The notes beneath the pieces were generated by a model that was not told the DNA's origin, ran no database searches, and was given only the letters and a program-made list of their open reading frames with translations. 64,000 nucleotides of DNA from Verrucomicrobium sp. GAS474 (GTDB lineage Bacteria; Verrucomicrobiota; Verrucomicrobiia; Methylacidiphilales; GAS474), in assembly GCF_900105685.1 (NCBI RefSeq), contig NZ_LT629781.1, positions 3,286,001-3,350,000 of the forward strand, read 5' to 3'. Within the stretch, counting starts at the first letter, position 1. Each line of letters opens with the position of its first letter. The position numbers and the translations under genes were made by a program. Positions 34,019-43,043 of the stretch are shown piece after piece.

Positions 34019-34330
34019 CTAGGCTTTCTTCTGCTCGTCCTTCTTGTCTTCCTTCATCAATTCCTCGGCCTTCCGCTTGGCCTCTTCCCGCTCGTTGGCG
34101 GCCTGCTCGAGCTTTCCTTCCATCCAGGCGCGGATGAATTTCACGATGACGAACTTGACCCCCGCGGCGGCGAAGCAGCCGAAGAGCGCGGCGAAAAGGA
34201 GCGAATAGGGAAGCGATTCCCGGTTGGTGTAGCACAGGAGGAGCCCGACCAGCATGCCCAGCAAACCGGCGACGACGACGACCTTGTTGATCATCGGCGG
34301 GAGTTTGGTCTCGGTCAGAATTTTGAACAT
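34019..34330 (-). CDS. Small two-TM membrane protein between flhA and fliA
   Basis: A 103-aa protein with two hydrophobic segments (about 15-34 and 41-65) and a highly charged helical C-terminal tail (about 70-103, Lys/Glu-rich, e.g. REEAKRKAEELMKEDKKDEQ). It precedes fliA by 25 nt, in the position where Bacillus-type clusters carry flhF and flhG. It has no similarity that I recognise to those GTPases/ATPases. A membrane scaffold or regulator of export or fliA expression is possible; this is inference from position only. Confidence 0.6.
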   Translation of the reverse strand: MFKILTETKLPPMINKVVVVAGLLGMLVGLLLCYTNRESLPYSLLFAALFGCFAAAGVKFVIVKFIRAWMEGKLEQAANEREEAKRKAEELMKEDKKDEQKKA

Positions 34331-34387
34331 GTCGGTATCTCCCCTTTCCTTTGCTTATCTCAGTCGGTTGCGGCTGGCAATTCCCCG

Positions 34388-34405
34388 TTTTACAAACATG
34401 TAAAA
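34388..34405. promoter_or_regulatory. AT-rich dyad between flhA and the two-TM gene
   Basis: Exact inverted repeat TTTTACA-AACA-TGTAAAA, 14 nt from the flhA stop. It may be an operator or mark the promoter of the 103-aa/fliA/mot module, whose 88-bp leader region this is. No clear -24/-12 pair accompanies it. Confidence 0.35.
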
Positions 34406-34418
34406 AGTGCCATCGCTT

Positions 34419-36503
34419 TTAGATCGGCGCCGTCGCCGCATAGTTCGGGATGGCGTAGGCCGGCTGGACGTCGTACTTCGACGGAATCTCGTTGTAGGCC
34501 GCGATCTGGAGGAGCGGGAAGCTCTCGGCGAAGAACCGCTTCAGCCCCAGGCGGACGAGGGGGGAGCAGAGGAGGACCGGGTTGCGGCCCTGGCGGGAGA
34601 GTTCCTTGCTGCCGCGCTGGAGATGCTCGTGGAGGTGGCGGGCCATGCCGGGATCGAGGACGAGGGAGATGTCCTGCTGCGACTGGCGGACCCCCTTGGC
34701 GACGTATTGCTCGAGCTCCGGGACCATCGTGATGCAGAGGAGCTTGTTCTCCTGGATCTCGAGGTGGCGGCAGATCTCGAGGCTCAGGACCTTGCGGCAG
34801 GCCTCGACGATCTCGTCGGGGTTCTTCGTGTAGCCGACCTGGTCGCAGAGCTTTTCGAGGATGACGGGGAGTTCCCGGATCGAGATCCCCTCGCGGAGCA
34901 GCCCCTGGAGGACGCGGTGGATCAGGCCGACGTTGATCTGGAGGAGCTTGATTTCGGCGAGGAGGGCGACGTGGGTCTCCTTGATCGTGTCGAGGAGGTT
35001 CTGGGTGTCCTGCCGGGTGAAGATGTCGGCGGCGTGGCGGCGGAGGGTCTCGCTGACGTGGGTGATGAGGACCGAGAGCGGATCGACGACGGCGTAGCCG
35101 AGGCGCTCCGCCTCGCGCCGCTCCGCCTCGACGATCCAGGTGGCGGGGAGGCCGAAGGCCGGTTCCTTCGTCGCGCGGCCCCGGAGCGGCTTCTGCGAGG
35201 TCCCGACGCCCATGGCGAGGAACTGGCCGAGGTAGAGGTCGCCCGAGGCGACGTCGTGGCCGCGGAGGAGGAACGAATACTGGTGGGAGGGAAGGCTCGG
35301 GTTGTCGCGCACCGCGATGGAGGGGACGATGATACCGAGGTCCTGGGAGAGGCTCCGCCGCAGGACGCTGAGGCGGTCGAGCATCCCCTTCACGTTGCCG
35401 TTGACGAGGGGGAGGAGGTCGAGGCCGATCTCGAGGGCAAGGGGGTCGAGCTTCAGGATCGTCTCGGGGCGCTGTTCTCGGTCCCGGGCTTCCTTGTCTT
35501 TCTGCTCCTTCGACTTCAGCTCCTGCTGGAGCTTCTCCGCCTCGACCTTGTTCTTCGGCAGGAAGTAGGAGATGCCGAAGAGGACCACCCCGATGCCCAG
35601 CATCGAGACGGTGGGGAAGCCGGGGACGAGGGCGAGGACGCAGAGGGCGACCCCCGTCGTGATCATGACCTTGCCGCTGGCGAAGAGCTGCTTGGAGAAG
35701 TCCTCCCCGAGGGCCGAGCCCGAGCTGGAACGGGTGACGAGGATACCGGCGGCGACCGAGGTGATCAGGGCCGGGATCTGGGTGACGAGGCCGTCGCCGA
35801 TACTGAGGAGGGAGAACTTGTGAATCGATTCCTCGACGCTGTAGCCCTTCTGCAGCACGCCGATGGCGAAGCCGCCGATCAGGTTGACGAGGGTGATGAT
35901 GATCCCGGCGATGGCGTCGCCGCTGACGAACTTGCTGGCGCCGTCCATCGCGCCGTAGAAGCTCGCCTCCCGCTGGATGCCCTGGCGGCGGTCCCGGGCC
36001 TCCTTCTCGGAGATGATCCCGGCGTTGAGGTCGGCATCGATCGCCATCTGCTTGCCCGGCATCGCGTCCAGGGTGAACCGGGCCGAGACCTCGGCGACGC
36101 GGCCCGCGCCCTTCGTGATGACCATGAAGTTGATGATCGTCAGGATGATGAAGACGACGATCCCGACGACGGCGTTCCCCGAGACGCCGAACTCGCCGAA
36201 GGCCGTGATCAGATGGCCCGCGTCGGCATTGACCAGGATCGAGCGGGTCGTCGCCACGTTCAGGCCGAGACGGAAGAGGGTCGTGAAGAGGAGGACGGTG
36301 GGGAAGACGAAGAACTCGGTCGGGTCCTTCAGGTTCGCCACCGTGAGGATGATGAGGATCGAGAGCGTCATGCTCATCACCAGGAAGAGGTCGATGAACG
36401 CGGGCGAGATCGGCAGCACCAGGATCAGGACGATCCCGAGGAGCGCGACGCTGAAGATGCCGCTTCCGCCCCGGATGAATCGGCTGATGAGGGTGGCGTT
36501 CAT
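34419..36503 (-). CDS. flhA: Flagellar export gate protein FlhA
   Basis: A 694-aa protein, normal length. The first ~330 residues hold about eight TM segments, with the FHIPEP-region signature (NATTRSILVNADAGHLITAF-like, VATTRSILVNADAGHLITAF) and the conserved MPGKQMAIDADLNAGIISEK cytoplasmic loop. The C-terminal cytosolic domain (about 360-694) docks export chaperones. It is the last gene of the fliL-to-flhA run. Confidence 0.96.
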   Translation of the reverse strand: MNATLISRFIRGGSGIFSVALLGIVLILVLPISPAFIDLFLVMSMTLSILIILTVANLKDPTEFFVFPTVLLFTTLFRLGLNVATTRSILVNADAGHLITAFGEFGVSGNAVVGIVVFIILTIINFMVITKGAGRVAEVSARFTLDAMPGKQMAIDADLNAGIISEKEARDRRQGIQREASFYGAMDGASKFVSGDAIAGIIITLVNLIGGFAIGVLQKGYSVEESIHKFSLLSIGDGLVTQIPALITSVAAGILVTRSSSGSALGEDFSKQLFASGKVMITTGVALCVLALVPGFPTVSMLGIGVVLFGISYFLPKNKVEAEKLQQELKSKEQKDKEARDREQRPETILKLDPLALEIGLDLLPLVNGNVKGMLDRLSVLRRSLSQDLGIIVPSIAVRDNPSLPSHQYSFLLRGHDVASGDLYLGQFLAMGVGTSQKPLRGRATKEPAFGLPATWIVEAERREAERLGYAVVDPLSVLITHVSETLRRHAADIFTRQDTQNLLDTIKETHVALLAEIKLLQINVGLIHRVLQGLLREGISIRELPVILEKLCDQVGYTKNPDEIVEACRKVLSLEICRHLEIQENKLLCITMVPELEQYVAKGVRQSQQDISLVLDPGMARHLHEHLQRGSKELSRQGRNPVLLCSPLVRLGLKRFFAESFPLLQIAAYNEIPSKYDVQPAYAIPNYAATAPI

Positions 36504-36518
36504 GACAACAATGGCAAA

Positions 36519-37613
36519 TTACTTGAGCCCGTCCCGCTGCTCGTTTTCGGCGAGCATGGCCCGGTACCCGCGACGGTAGAGATCGGCGAGGATTTGTGCA
36601 ACTGCCTGGAAGTAGAGGGGCGGAATCACCTCACCGACCTCGGCGTGCTTGTAGAGGCCCCGCGCCAGGGAGACGTTCTCCATCGTCGGGATGCCGAGCC
36701 GGGCCGCCTCGGCCTTGATCGCCTGGGCGTTCCGCCGGACGCCCTTGGCGAGGACGACCGGGGCGTCGTTCTCCCCGCGGACGTAGCGGAGGGCGACGGC
36801 GTAATGGGTCGGGTTCGTCACGACGATCGTCGCGTTGGTCATGTCCTCCAGCTGGCGGCGGAGGGAGCGGATCTTCCGCATCATCCCGCGCTGGCGGCTC
36901 TTCACCTCGTTGGAACCTTCGGACTGGCGGACTTCGTCCTTCAGTTCCTGGAGGGACATCTTGTTGTCCTTCTCGTATTGCCAGCGCTGGTAGAGGTAAT
37001 CGACCGTCGCCAGGATCAGGAGGGCGACGAGGATCCGCCAGCCGACGGCCCAGGCCGCCTGCTGGAAGAAGGCCCCGAGCTGGGAGACGTTGACCGGCCC
37101 GAGGAAGACGGGGGAGTTCCACAGTTCCCGCACCGCCGCGTAGGCGAAGGCGACGATGATGATGAGCTTCAGGATCGCCAGCCCGGAGGCGACGAGGCGG
37201 CGGAGGGAAAAGATCGTCTTCACCCCGTTCACCGGATTGAGACGGCTCATCCCCTGCTCGATCTGGAACGGGACGATGATCGGGCCGGTCTGGACGAGGT
37301 TCGCCAGGATCGCCGCCAGGACGACGGCGGCGCAGAAGAGCATGAGGGCCATGACGGGCGTCCCCGTCAGCATGGGGCGGATGATCCCGGAGACCGTCTC
37401 CTGCCCGGCGGGCTTCCCCGCCTCCTGGAAGCACTGCTCCATGAACTGGGCGAAGCCGATCCCCATCCGGCTCCCGAAGTACATCAGCCCGAAGAGGGTC
37501 ACCCCGATCACGACGGTGGTGACGATGTCGGGGCTGCGGACGACCGACCCCTTGCCGCGGAGTTCCTTCCGCTTCTTCGCTGACGCTGGTAGGGGTTTGT
37601 TCTCGTCCGCCAT
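36519..37613 (-). CDS. flhB: Flagellar export switch protein FlhB
   Basis: A 364-aa protein with four TM segments in the first ~215 residues, then a cytoplasmic domain carrying the autocleavage site N267-P-T-H in IVVTNPTHYAVALRY. Autocleavage there switches export specificity from rod/hook to filament substrates. Preceded by fliR and followed by flhA with a 15-nt gap. Confidence 0.96.
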   Translation of the reverse strand: MADENKPLPASAKKRKELRGKGSVVRSPDIVTTVVIGVTLFGLMYFGSRMGIGFAQFMEQCFQEAGKPAGQETVSGIIRPMLTGTPVMALMLFCAAVVLAAILANLVQTGPIIVPFQIEQGMSRLNPVNGVKTIFSLRRLVASGLAILKLIIIVAFAYAAVRELWNSPVFLGPVNVSQLGAFFQQAAWAVGWRILVALLILATVDYLYQRWQYEKDNKMSLQELKDEVRQSEGSNEVKSRQRGMMRKIRSLRRQLEDMTNATIVVTNPTHYAVALRYVRGENDAPVVLAKGVRRNAQAIKAEAARLGIPTMENVSLARGLYKHAEVGEVIPPLYFQAVAQILADLYRRGYRAMLAENEQRDGLK

Positions 37614-37630
37614 GGTGGGTTACCTCGTGG

Positions 37631-38398
37631 TTAGGGGAGGGCGAATTTGAAGTACCGGGACGACATTGGGAGGATCTGCTCCATCTCGATCCGCATGAGG
37701 AGGAACAGGAGGGGAAGGAAGACGACGACCCCGGCGAGGCCGATGACGATCCGCAGGACGAAGCTTTCCGAGAACAGGCTCAACCCCTGGACGGTGCGGG
37801 CGAGGAAGCCGACCGAGATCGTGACGAAGAACATCAGCGCCATGATCGGCGCGGCGATGGTCAGCCCCCCGACGAAGAGGGCCCCGGAGAGCTTCACCAG
37901 CAGCCCGATGTCGAAGAGGGCCCCGCCGATCGCCCCGACGGGGACGAGGACGAAGCTTTCCTTCAGCGCGAAGAGGACGACCCGGAAGTAATCGAAGAGC
38001 CAGAAGTAGAGGACCGAGAGGAGGAGGAAGAGGCGGCTGAAGATGCCGCCGCTGAGGGGGACGAAGGGATTGACCTGCTGCGCGTAGAGGTAGCCGAGCT
38101 CGCTGTCGATCAGGACGCCGCCGAACTGGACCGCCGAGAAGATCAGCCGGAGCATCAGCCCGTAGCCGGCCCCGATGACGAACTCCCCCATGAGGGCGAT
38201 CCCGAGGTCGGGCAGGGAGCCGAGGGGCGCCTCGATCGGCCCGATGAGGGGAAGGAGGAGGTAGCTGAGCCAGAGGATCAGCGCGGCGCGGGTCAGCTGG
38301 GGGGTGTTGATCTCGGTGAAGCCGGGGCTCAGCAGCATCCATCCCGAAAGGCGCGAGGCGACGAGCCACAGGGCGATGGGATCGATGAAGAGATGCAT
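37631..38398 (-). CDS. fliR: Flagellar export gate protein FliR
   Basis: A 255-aa polytopic protein with about six TM segments, including LVIGAGYGLMLRLIFSAVQF-like sequence (EFVIGAGYGLMLRLIFSAVQ) that is typical of FliR. It forms the FliPQR export channel. Located between fliQ and flhB. Confidence 0.93.
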   Translation of the reverse strand: MHLFIDPIALWLVASRLSGWMLLSPGFTEINTPQLTRAALILWLSYLLLPLIGPIEAPLGSLPDLGIALMGEFVIGAGYGLMLRLIFSAVQFGGVLIDSELGYLYAQQVNPFVPLSGGIFSRLFLLLSVLYFWLFDYFRVVLFALKESFVLVPVGAIGGALFDIGLLVKLSGALFVGGLTIAAPIMALMFFVTISVGFLARTVQGLSLFSESFVLRIVIGLAGVVVFLPLLFLLMRIEMEQILPMSSRYFKFALP

Positions 38399-38417
38399 GA
38401 TTCCCCTTCCCTTCCCC

Positions 38418-38696
38418 CTACTTGGCGATCTCGGCCGCGCGCTGGAAGAAGGTGCTGGTGAGCTGGGTGAGGTGGGCCAGCATGTAGGGGGCGAAGAACC
38501 ACGTCCCCGCGATGGCCCAGAGGAGCTTCGGGACGAAGGAGAGCGTCGCCTCCTGGATGGTGGTGATGGTCTGGAGGATGCTGACGATGAGGCCGATGAT
38601 CAGCGCACCGAGGATCAGCGGGGCCGAGACATAGATCCCCTCCCAGAGGCAGAGCCGGATGACCTCGAGGGCCTGGTCGACATTGAATGAACCCAT
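38418..38696 (-). CDS. fliQ: Flagellar export gate protein FliQ
   Basis: A 92-aa protein with two TM hairpins and the family pattern LIVSILQTITTIQEATLSFV followed by PKLLWAIAGTW. Full length for FliQ (about 90 aa). It lies 10 nt downstream of fliP and 19 nt upstream of fliR. Confidence 0.95.
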   Translation of the reverse strand: MGSFNVDQALEVIRLCLWEGIYVSAPLILGALIIGLIVSILQTITTIQEATLSFVPKLLWAIAGTWFFAPYMLAHLTQLTSTFFQRAAEIAK

Positions 38697-38706
38697 ACGC
38701 TTGATC

Positions 38707-39555
38707 CTAGGTCGGAACCTTGAAGCTATCGACGATCGATTTCACCAGCAGCGTCCAGCCGTCGACGAGGACGAAGACCATCAGCTTCACCGGCAGGGAG
38801 ACGGTGGGCGGCGGCAGCATCATCATGCCGAGGGCCATCAGGATCGAGGCGACGACCATGTCGATGACGAGGAAGGGAAGGAGGATCATGAGCCCCATCT
38901 CGAAGCCCCGCTTCAGCTCGGAGAGCATGAAGGCCGGGATGATGATCTGGATCGGGAGGGCGTCGGGCGTCGTCAGCTCGACCGGCGTCGGCGACATGCT
39001 GATGAAGAGGCGGAGATCCTGTTCCCCGGCGTACTTCAGCATGAAGGTCTTCAGCGGGGCCTCGGCGCGGTCGACGCCCTGCTCGAAGGTGATCTTGTTG
39101 TCCCGCATCGGCGTGATCGCGTCGTCGACGACCTTCTTCCACGTCGGCTGCATGATGAAGAAGGTGAGGAACATCGCCAGCGCCAGCAGCACCTGGTTCG
39201 GCGGCGTCTGGAGGGTCAGCGCGTTGCGGAGGAAGGAGAGGACGATGATGATGCGGACGAAGCACGTCGTCATGATGACGAGGCCGGGCGCGATACTCAG
39301 CACCGTGAACATCACGAGGATCTGGAGCGGCATGCTCAGGTTGGCGCTGCCGGGGCCGTTGTTGATCGTGACGTTGAGGATGTCGTTCCCCCCGGGGGCG
39401 GCGGCGGCGTGGCCCGCGCCGGGGCCGAGGAAGAGCCAGCCCGCGAGGAGGACGACGAGGCCGCAGAGGCTGCCGCAGGCGGCCCGCCTCAGGAGGCGGC
39501 TCCGGCGGAGGCGGGCGACCGGGGCGGGGATGGAAGGGGACGGGGAGGAACTCAT
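38707..39555 (-). CDS. fliP: Flagellar export gate protein FliP
   Basis: A 282-aa protein. An N-terminal signal sequence (Arg-rich, then GSLCGLVVLLAGWLFLGP) precedes the family core: FTVLSIAPGLVIMTTCFVRI, TPPNQVLLALAMFLTFFIMQ and the C-terminal FVLVDGWTLLVKSIVDSF. I use the ATG at 39555, which overlaps the fliO stop (ATGA); an upstream in-frame start at 39948 would run through fliO in another frame. FliP pentamers form most of the export channel. Confidence 0.95.
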   Translation of the reverse strand: MSSSPSPSIPAPVARLRRSRLLRRAACGSLCGLVVLLAGWLFLGPGAGHAAAAPGGNDILNVTINNGPGSANLSMPLQILVMFTVLSIAPGLVIMTTCFVRIIIVLSFLRNALTLQTPPNQVLLALAMFLTFFIMQPTWKKVVDDAITPMRDNKITFEQGVDRAEAPLKTFMLKYAGEQDLRLFISMSPTPVELTTPDALPIQIIIPAFMLSELKRGFEMGLMILLPFLVIDMVVASILMALGMMMLPPPTVSLPVKLMVFVLVDGWTLLVKSIVDSFKVPT

Positions 39556-39959
39556 GACGCGGGCGGAAGAGGGGTGGCGGAGGAGGAGGGCTGCAGGGGC
39601 TGCCAGGAGGCGGTATCGGGACCGTGGGCCAGGAGGAAACGCTGCCCGTCGACCTCGACGAGGGCGACCGAGGTCCGCGAGGTGAGCCAACGCTGTTCCT
39701 TCACCTCGATCTTCCGCCCGCCCCCGACCGTCGAACCGAGCGAGCCGAGGGAGCGGAGGTTGAACCGGCTCCGGTTCAGGTAGAACCAGATCCCGAGCAG
39801 GACGGCGAAGAGGACGATCAGCGCCGCCAGACGCCACCACGCCAGCGGGGGGGTGACGGCGGCGGAGCCGACCGAGGCGAACGCGGAGGAGGAGGGAAGC
39901 GAGGCCGAGGCCGACGTCGCTTGCTCCGCCGCCGCGCCTAGGAACCAAGCCACGCTCAT
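39552..39959 (-). CDS. fliO: FliO-like export gate assembly protein
   Basis: A 135-aa protein with one TM segment (about 41-60, LAALIVLFAVLLGIWFYL) and a short cytoplasmic domain (KIEVKEQRWLTSRTSVALVE, then VDGQRFLLAHG) of the FliO/FliZ type. The ATG at 39959 is preferred over 40037, which adds 26 Ser/Arg-rich residues overlapping fliN. It aids FliP complex assembly. The stop overlaps fliP's start. Confidence 0.83.
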   Translation of the reverse strand: MSVAWFLGAAAEQATSASASLPSSSAFASVGSAAVTPPLAWWRLAALIVLFAVLLGIWFYLNRSRFNLRSLGSLGSTVGGGRKIEVKEQRWLTSRTSVALVEVDGQRFLLAHGPDTASWQPLQPSSSATPLPPAS

Positions 39960-39981
39960 TTGGGATTGGGGCGTCCGTCCT

Positions 39982-40236
39982 TCAGCGACCGACGGCCTGT
40001 TTGAAGACCTCGGTGATCTTGATGCCGAGCGATTCATCGACGACGACGACTTCCCCGCGCCCGATCAGCTTCCCGTTGACGTAGAGGTCGACGTTCTCGT
40101 CGACCTTCTTGTCGAGCTGCAGCACGGTGCCGCTGGAGAGCGCCATGACATCCCGCACCTTCATCTGCGCGCGCCCGAGCTCGACGCTCAGGCCCACCAT
40201 GATGTCCATCACCAGATCAATGTTCTTTTCGGCCAT
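39982..40236 (-). CDS. fliN: Flagellar motor switch protein FliN
   Basis: An 84-aa SpoA-domain protein. The core VELGRAQMKVRDVMALSSGT, then LYVNGKLIGRGEVVVVDES, matches FliN; the non-conserved N-terminal extension of other FliN proteins is missing. It assembles as the lower C-ring with FliM, encoded 24 nt upstream. Confidence 0.95.
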   Translation of the reverse strand: MAEKNIDLVMDIMVGLSVELGRAQMKVRDVMALSSGTVLQLDKKVDENVDLYVNGKLIGRGEVVVVDESLGIKITEVFKQAVGR

Positions 40237-40260
40237 AGTGTGTGTGAGGGTGCTCGGGAA

Positions 40261-41325
40261 TTATTCGATTTTGCTGTTTAAAGTGACCGAGGCCTTCGTC
40301 CCGAGGGGGGCGGTGACGCCGGGGATCGCGTCGACGTCGGCGTAGAACTTCGGCAGGAGGCCGAGATCGACCTCGGCGCGCCGGGTCTTATTCGGGTCGA
40401 GCATGAGGACGTCGCCGACGGCGAGCTCGCTGATGTCGGCCAGGGAAACGGTGAAGCCGCGCCAGTGGGCGGAGACGGGGATCGAGATGTTGTAGGTCGG
40501 GGAGTTCATGTCCTCCGGGAGCTTCTGCTTCGTCTCCTCCTCGTAGGAGCGGTCGTCGGTGATCTCCCGCATCAGCTGCTCCACGAGGCTCTCGATCATC
40601 GTGTAGGAGAAGATGAAGCGCATGCTGGCGACGCAGTCGCCGAAGCGGGCCTCGATCTCCAGGTAGAGCATCGTGGCATCCTCGTCGGCGAGGTTCAGGA
40701 AACGGACGGTGTTCTCGTTCCCGACCTTCTCCCATTCGAGCTTCTGGAAGCGGAGCCAGCTCTCGGTGTACTCCTTGATGATGACCTTGATGAAGTTCTC
40801 GAGGACGGTCTGCTCCATGTCGGTGAACTCGCGCTCCACCTTCACGGAGTGGCCGGGGCCGCCGAGCATCCGGTCGATGACGGTGAGGCCGAGGCGGGGG
40901 GAGATGTCGAGGACGCCGATGCCCGTGAGGGGCTTCATGCGGAAGAGCGTGAGGTAGCTCGGCATCGTCATGCTCTCGACGAGCTGGCGATAGGTCGTCG
41001 TCTCCAGCCGGGACATCTGGAGCAGGAACTCCATGCGGAGGAAGACGGAAAGGGTCGCGCCGAGGTTGCGGATGAATTCCTCGTGCTTGATGCGGAGGCG
41101 GCGCATCTGCGCCGGGGTCAGGAAGACGGGACTCCGGAAGTCGAAGGGCTGGACCTGGTGCCCCTCGCCGCTGCTGGTGTAGGACTCGCCGCCGCCGCCG
41201 CCGCTCGAACTGGAGGAGGTGGTGACTACCTTGGCCGAGGGGTCGACGCCGGTCTGGATCGAGGCGAGAATCGCCTCGACTTCGGACTGGCTTAGGACAT
41301 CTGCGGCGGAGGTTTCGGCGGCCAT
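40261..41325 (-). CDS. fliM: Flagellar motor switch protein FliM
   Basis: A 354-aa protein with the N-terminal CheY-binding peptide LSQSEVEAILASIQ. The CheC-like middle domain contains FMKPLTGIGVLDISPRLG-like sequence (RMKPLTGIGVLDISPRLGL), and the C-terminal SpoA domain follows. The intact CheY-binding peptide shows that the motor is meant to receive chemotaxis signals, although cheY is outside the window. A Ser/Gly-rich linker lies at about 35-55. Confidence 0.95.
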   Translation of the reverse strand: MAAETSAADVLSQSEVEAILASIQTGVDPSAKVVTTSSSSSGGGGGESYTSSGEGHQVQPFDFRSPVFLTPAQMRRLRIKHEEFIRNLGATLSVFLRMEFLLQMSRLETTTYRQLVESMTMPSYLTLFRMKPLTGIGVLDISPRLGLTVIDRMLGGPGHSVKVEREFTDMEQTVLENFIKVIIKEYTESWLRFQKLEWEKVGNENTVRFLNLADEDATMLYLEIEARFGDCVASMRFIFSYTMIESLVEQLMREITDDRSYEEETKQKLPEDMNSPTYNISIPVSAHWRGFTVSLADISELAVGDVLMLDPNKTRRAEVDLGLLPKFYADVDAIPGVTAPLGTKASVTLNSKIE

Positions 41326-41329
41326 CGAG

Positions 41330-41911
41330 TTACTGGATGATGAATTCCGGGAAGTAGATGTTCTGCACCTCGCCCTTGCTCTTCAGCAGAGGGTTGATGG
41401 TGGCGAGGAGCTCGGAACGGAGGCGTCCGCGGACGCCCGAATCGGAGAGCTCGGCGAGGCTTTTCTGGGCCAGCGTGTTGGAGACGATGTCCTTCAACTG
41501 GTCGCGCATCCCCTGGAGCTCGGTCTGGACGTTCATCGGGGCCTGGAAGTAGACGGAGACCTTGATGAAGCGGCTGCCGCCGGTCCCGGTGACGTTGACG
41601 AGGATGTCGGAAAGGGTGAAGCCGGCGCCGGGAGCGCCGGTCGCGCCTTCCTTGCCTTCGCCCGCCTTGGCCTCGCCCTTGGCCCCCTCGGCGGGCGCGG
41701 CGGCTTCGGCTCCGTGGGAGTCGCCCCCCTCGGAGGCGTCGGCGGCGGGCATTTTCTTCGCCAATTCATCGGCCAGACGCCCGGGAAGAATGAAGTAAAC
41801 CATGGCAAATCCGGCCGCCAACATGATGACGGCGACGGCGATGGCCACAACCATGCCGGAGGAAGAGCTGTTTCCAGAGGCACCAGAGTCGGCGGGAGGG
41901 GTATCGGACAT
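41330..41911 (-). CDS. fliL: Flagellar basal-body-associated protein FliL
   Basis: A 193-aa protein with an N-terminal TM (about 20-42, VVAIAVAVIMLAAGFAMVYF), an Ala/Glu/Gly-rich linker and a periplasmic FliL domain (ILVNVTGTGGSRFIKVSVYF; LRSELLATINPLLKSKGEVQ). It surrounds the stator and supports torque. It is the first gene of the fliL-flhA block, 4 nt from fliM. Confidence 0.92.
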   Translation of the reverse strand: MSDTPPADSGASGNSSSSGMVVAIAVAVIMLAAGFAMVYFILPGRLADELAKKMPAADASEGGDSHGAEAAAPAEGAKGEAKAGEGKEGATGAPGAGFTLSDILVNVTGTGGSRFIKVSVYFQAPMNVQTELQGMRDQLKDIVSNTLAQKSLAELSDSGVRGRLRSELLATINPLLKSKGEVQNIYFPEFIIQ

Positions 41912-42064
41912 AGCTGGCTGAAAGAGTGGATAGACCCTGAAGGAGGGTCAAGTTTATTGATTCATGTGATCTATTTAGCTTCCCACATTCGCACAAACGC
42001 CCGGTCCCCAAAAAAGGGACCGGGCGCCGCCAAACCGGAGGAGGAATTCGACCGCGAATCCCGC
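41912..42064. promoter_or_regulatory. Spacer between flgE and fliL
   Basis: 153 bp. Besides the terminator at 41998-42026 it holds a small dyad GACCCT-GAAGG-AGGGTC (41933-41949) close to the fliL start. I see a TTGACC hexamer there on the minus strand but no convincing -10, sigma-54 or sigma-28 element. Confidence 0.35.
41998..42026 (-). terminator. Intrinsic terminator after flgE
   Basis: 11-bp GC-rich perfect stem CGCCCGGTCCC / GGGACCGGGCG with a 7-nt loop. On the minus strand it is followed by TTTGTG. It begins about 38 nt beyond the flgE stop and ends the flgB-flgE transcript, or attenuates it before fliL. Confidence 0.8.
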
Positions 42065-42985
42065 TTACTGGACCATGTTCACCGCCGTCTGCAGCATCTG
42101 GCTGCTGGTGGTGATGACCTTGGCGTTGGCGTCGTAACCGCGCTGGATGACGATCATGTTGGAGAACTGCGTCGCGACGTCGGCGTTGGAAAGCTCCAAC
42201 GCGCCGGCCTGGGTCGCACCGACGGGGCCGGTGTCGGCCGCGTAGTAGCTCGCCGAGCCGGAGGCGGCCGTCGTGGTGTAGTAGCCCTGGCCCTGGTCGC
42301 TGAGGCCGTTCTGGTTCTGGACGCTGGCCAGCGTCACATAGCCGATGATCGCGGAAGTCCCCGCGCTGTCGGTGACGGTGATCGCGCCGTTCGTGCCGAT
42401 GCTGAAACCGGAGCCGCTGATCTGGAGCGTCGTGCCGGTCGTGCTGTCGTACATCGAGGTCGGGATCTGGATGTTGCTGAGGCTCGCCTGGGCGACGGCG
42501 CCCGTCGGGGCCGTCGGCGCGGTGTAGGTGCTGCCGAGGGTGGTGTTGAACCCGAGCGAGGTCCCCGTCCCGGTGTAACCCTGGACGTAGTACCCGTCGG
42601 AGGTGCGGAGGTAGCCGTTGACGTCGGTCACGAAGTTGCCGGCGCGCGTGTAGACCGTCGCGCCCGCGGAGGCGGTGCTGGCGGTGTTCACCGTGAACAT
42701 GCCGCTGCCGGAGATGCCGACGTCGGACGGGACGTCGGTCCGCTGGAAGGCGCCCTGGCTGAAGTCGGTCACGGTGCCTTCGATGCGGCTGCCGAGGCCG
42801 ATGTCGAGGCCGATGGGGGTCGAGGTGTTGGCGAGGCGGGCGTTCTGGCTGAAGGCCTGGCCGAACTCGGCCGTGCTGGCCTTGAAGCCGGTAGTGTTGA
42901 CGTTGGCGATGTTGTTGCCGATGACGTCCATCGCGGTCTGGTGATTGACGAGACCGCTGACTGCGGAGAAGAGGCTGCGAACCAT
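42065..42985 (-). CDS. flgE: Hook protein FlgE (short form)
   Basis: A 306-aa protein with N-terminal MVRSLFSAVSGLVNHQTAMD, VIGNNIANVNTTGFKASTAE and C-terminal VATQFSNMIVIQRGYDANAK, the hook/rod signature. Place after flgD identifies it as FlgE. At 306 aa it lacks the large outer domains of the enteric 400-aa protein, so the hook surface should be slim. The central part is Thr/Ser/Gly-rich. Confidence 0.88.
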   Translation of the reverse strand: MVRSLFSAVSGLVNHQTAMDVIGNNIANVNTTGFKASTAEFGQAFSQNARLANTSTPIGLDIGLGSRIEGTVTDFSQGAFQRTDVPSDVGISGSGMFTVNTASTASAGATVYTRAGNFVTDVNGYLRTSDGYYVQGYTGTGTSLGFNTTLGSTYTAPTAPTGAVAQASLSNIQIPTSMYDSTTGTTLQISGSGFSIGTNGAITVTDSAGTSAIIGYVTLASVQNQNGLSDQGQGYYTTTAASGSASYYAADTGPVGATQAGALELSNADVATQFSNMIVIQRGYDANAKVITTSSQMLQTAVNMVQ

Positions 42986-43043
42986 ATAATTATATCCTCG
43001 GTTGGGGTTGGCTGGGTTGCTTGCGTTATGCGGTGCTTTGAAA

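Noticed and set aside
34407-34412. Minus-strand TGGCAC upstream of the 103-aa gene as a sigma-54 -24 element
   Set aside because: No GC doublet occurs 10 nt after GG (sequence reads ACAT at the -12 position), so the promoter test fails.
34407-37583. 1058-codon rightward open frame antisense to flhA and flhB
   Set aside because: High-GC shadow; no recognisable domain and both underlying genes are unmistakable.
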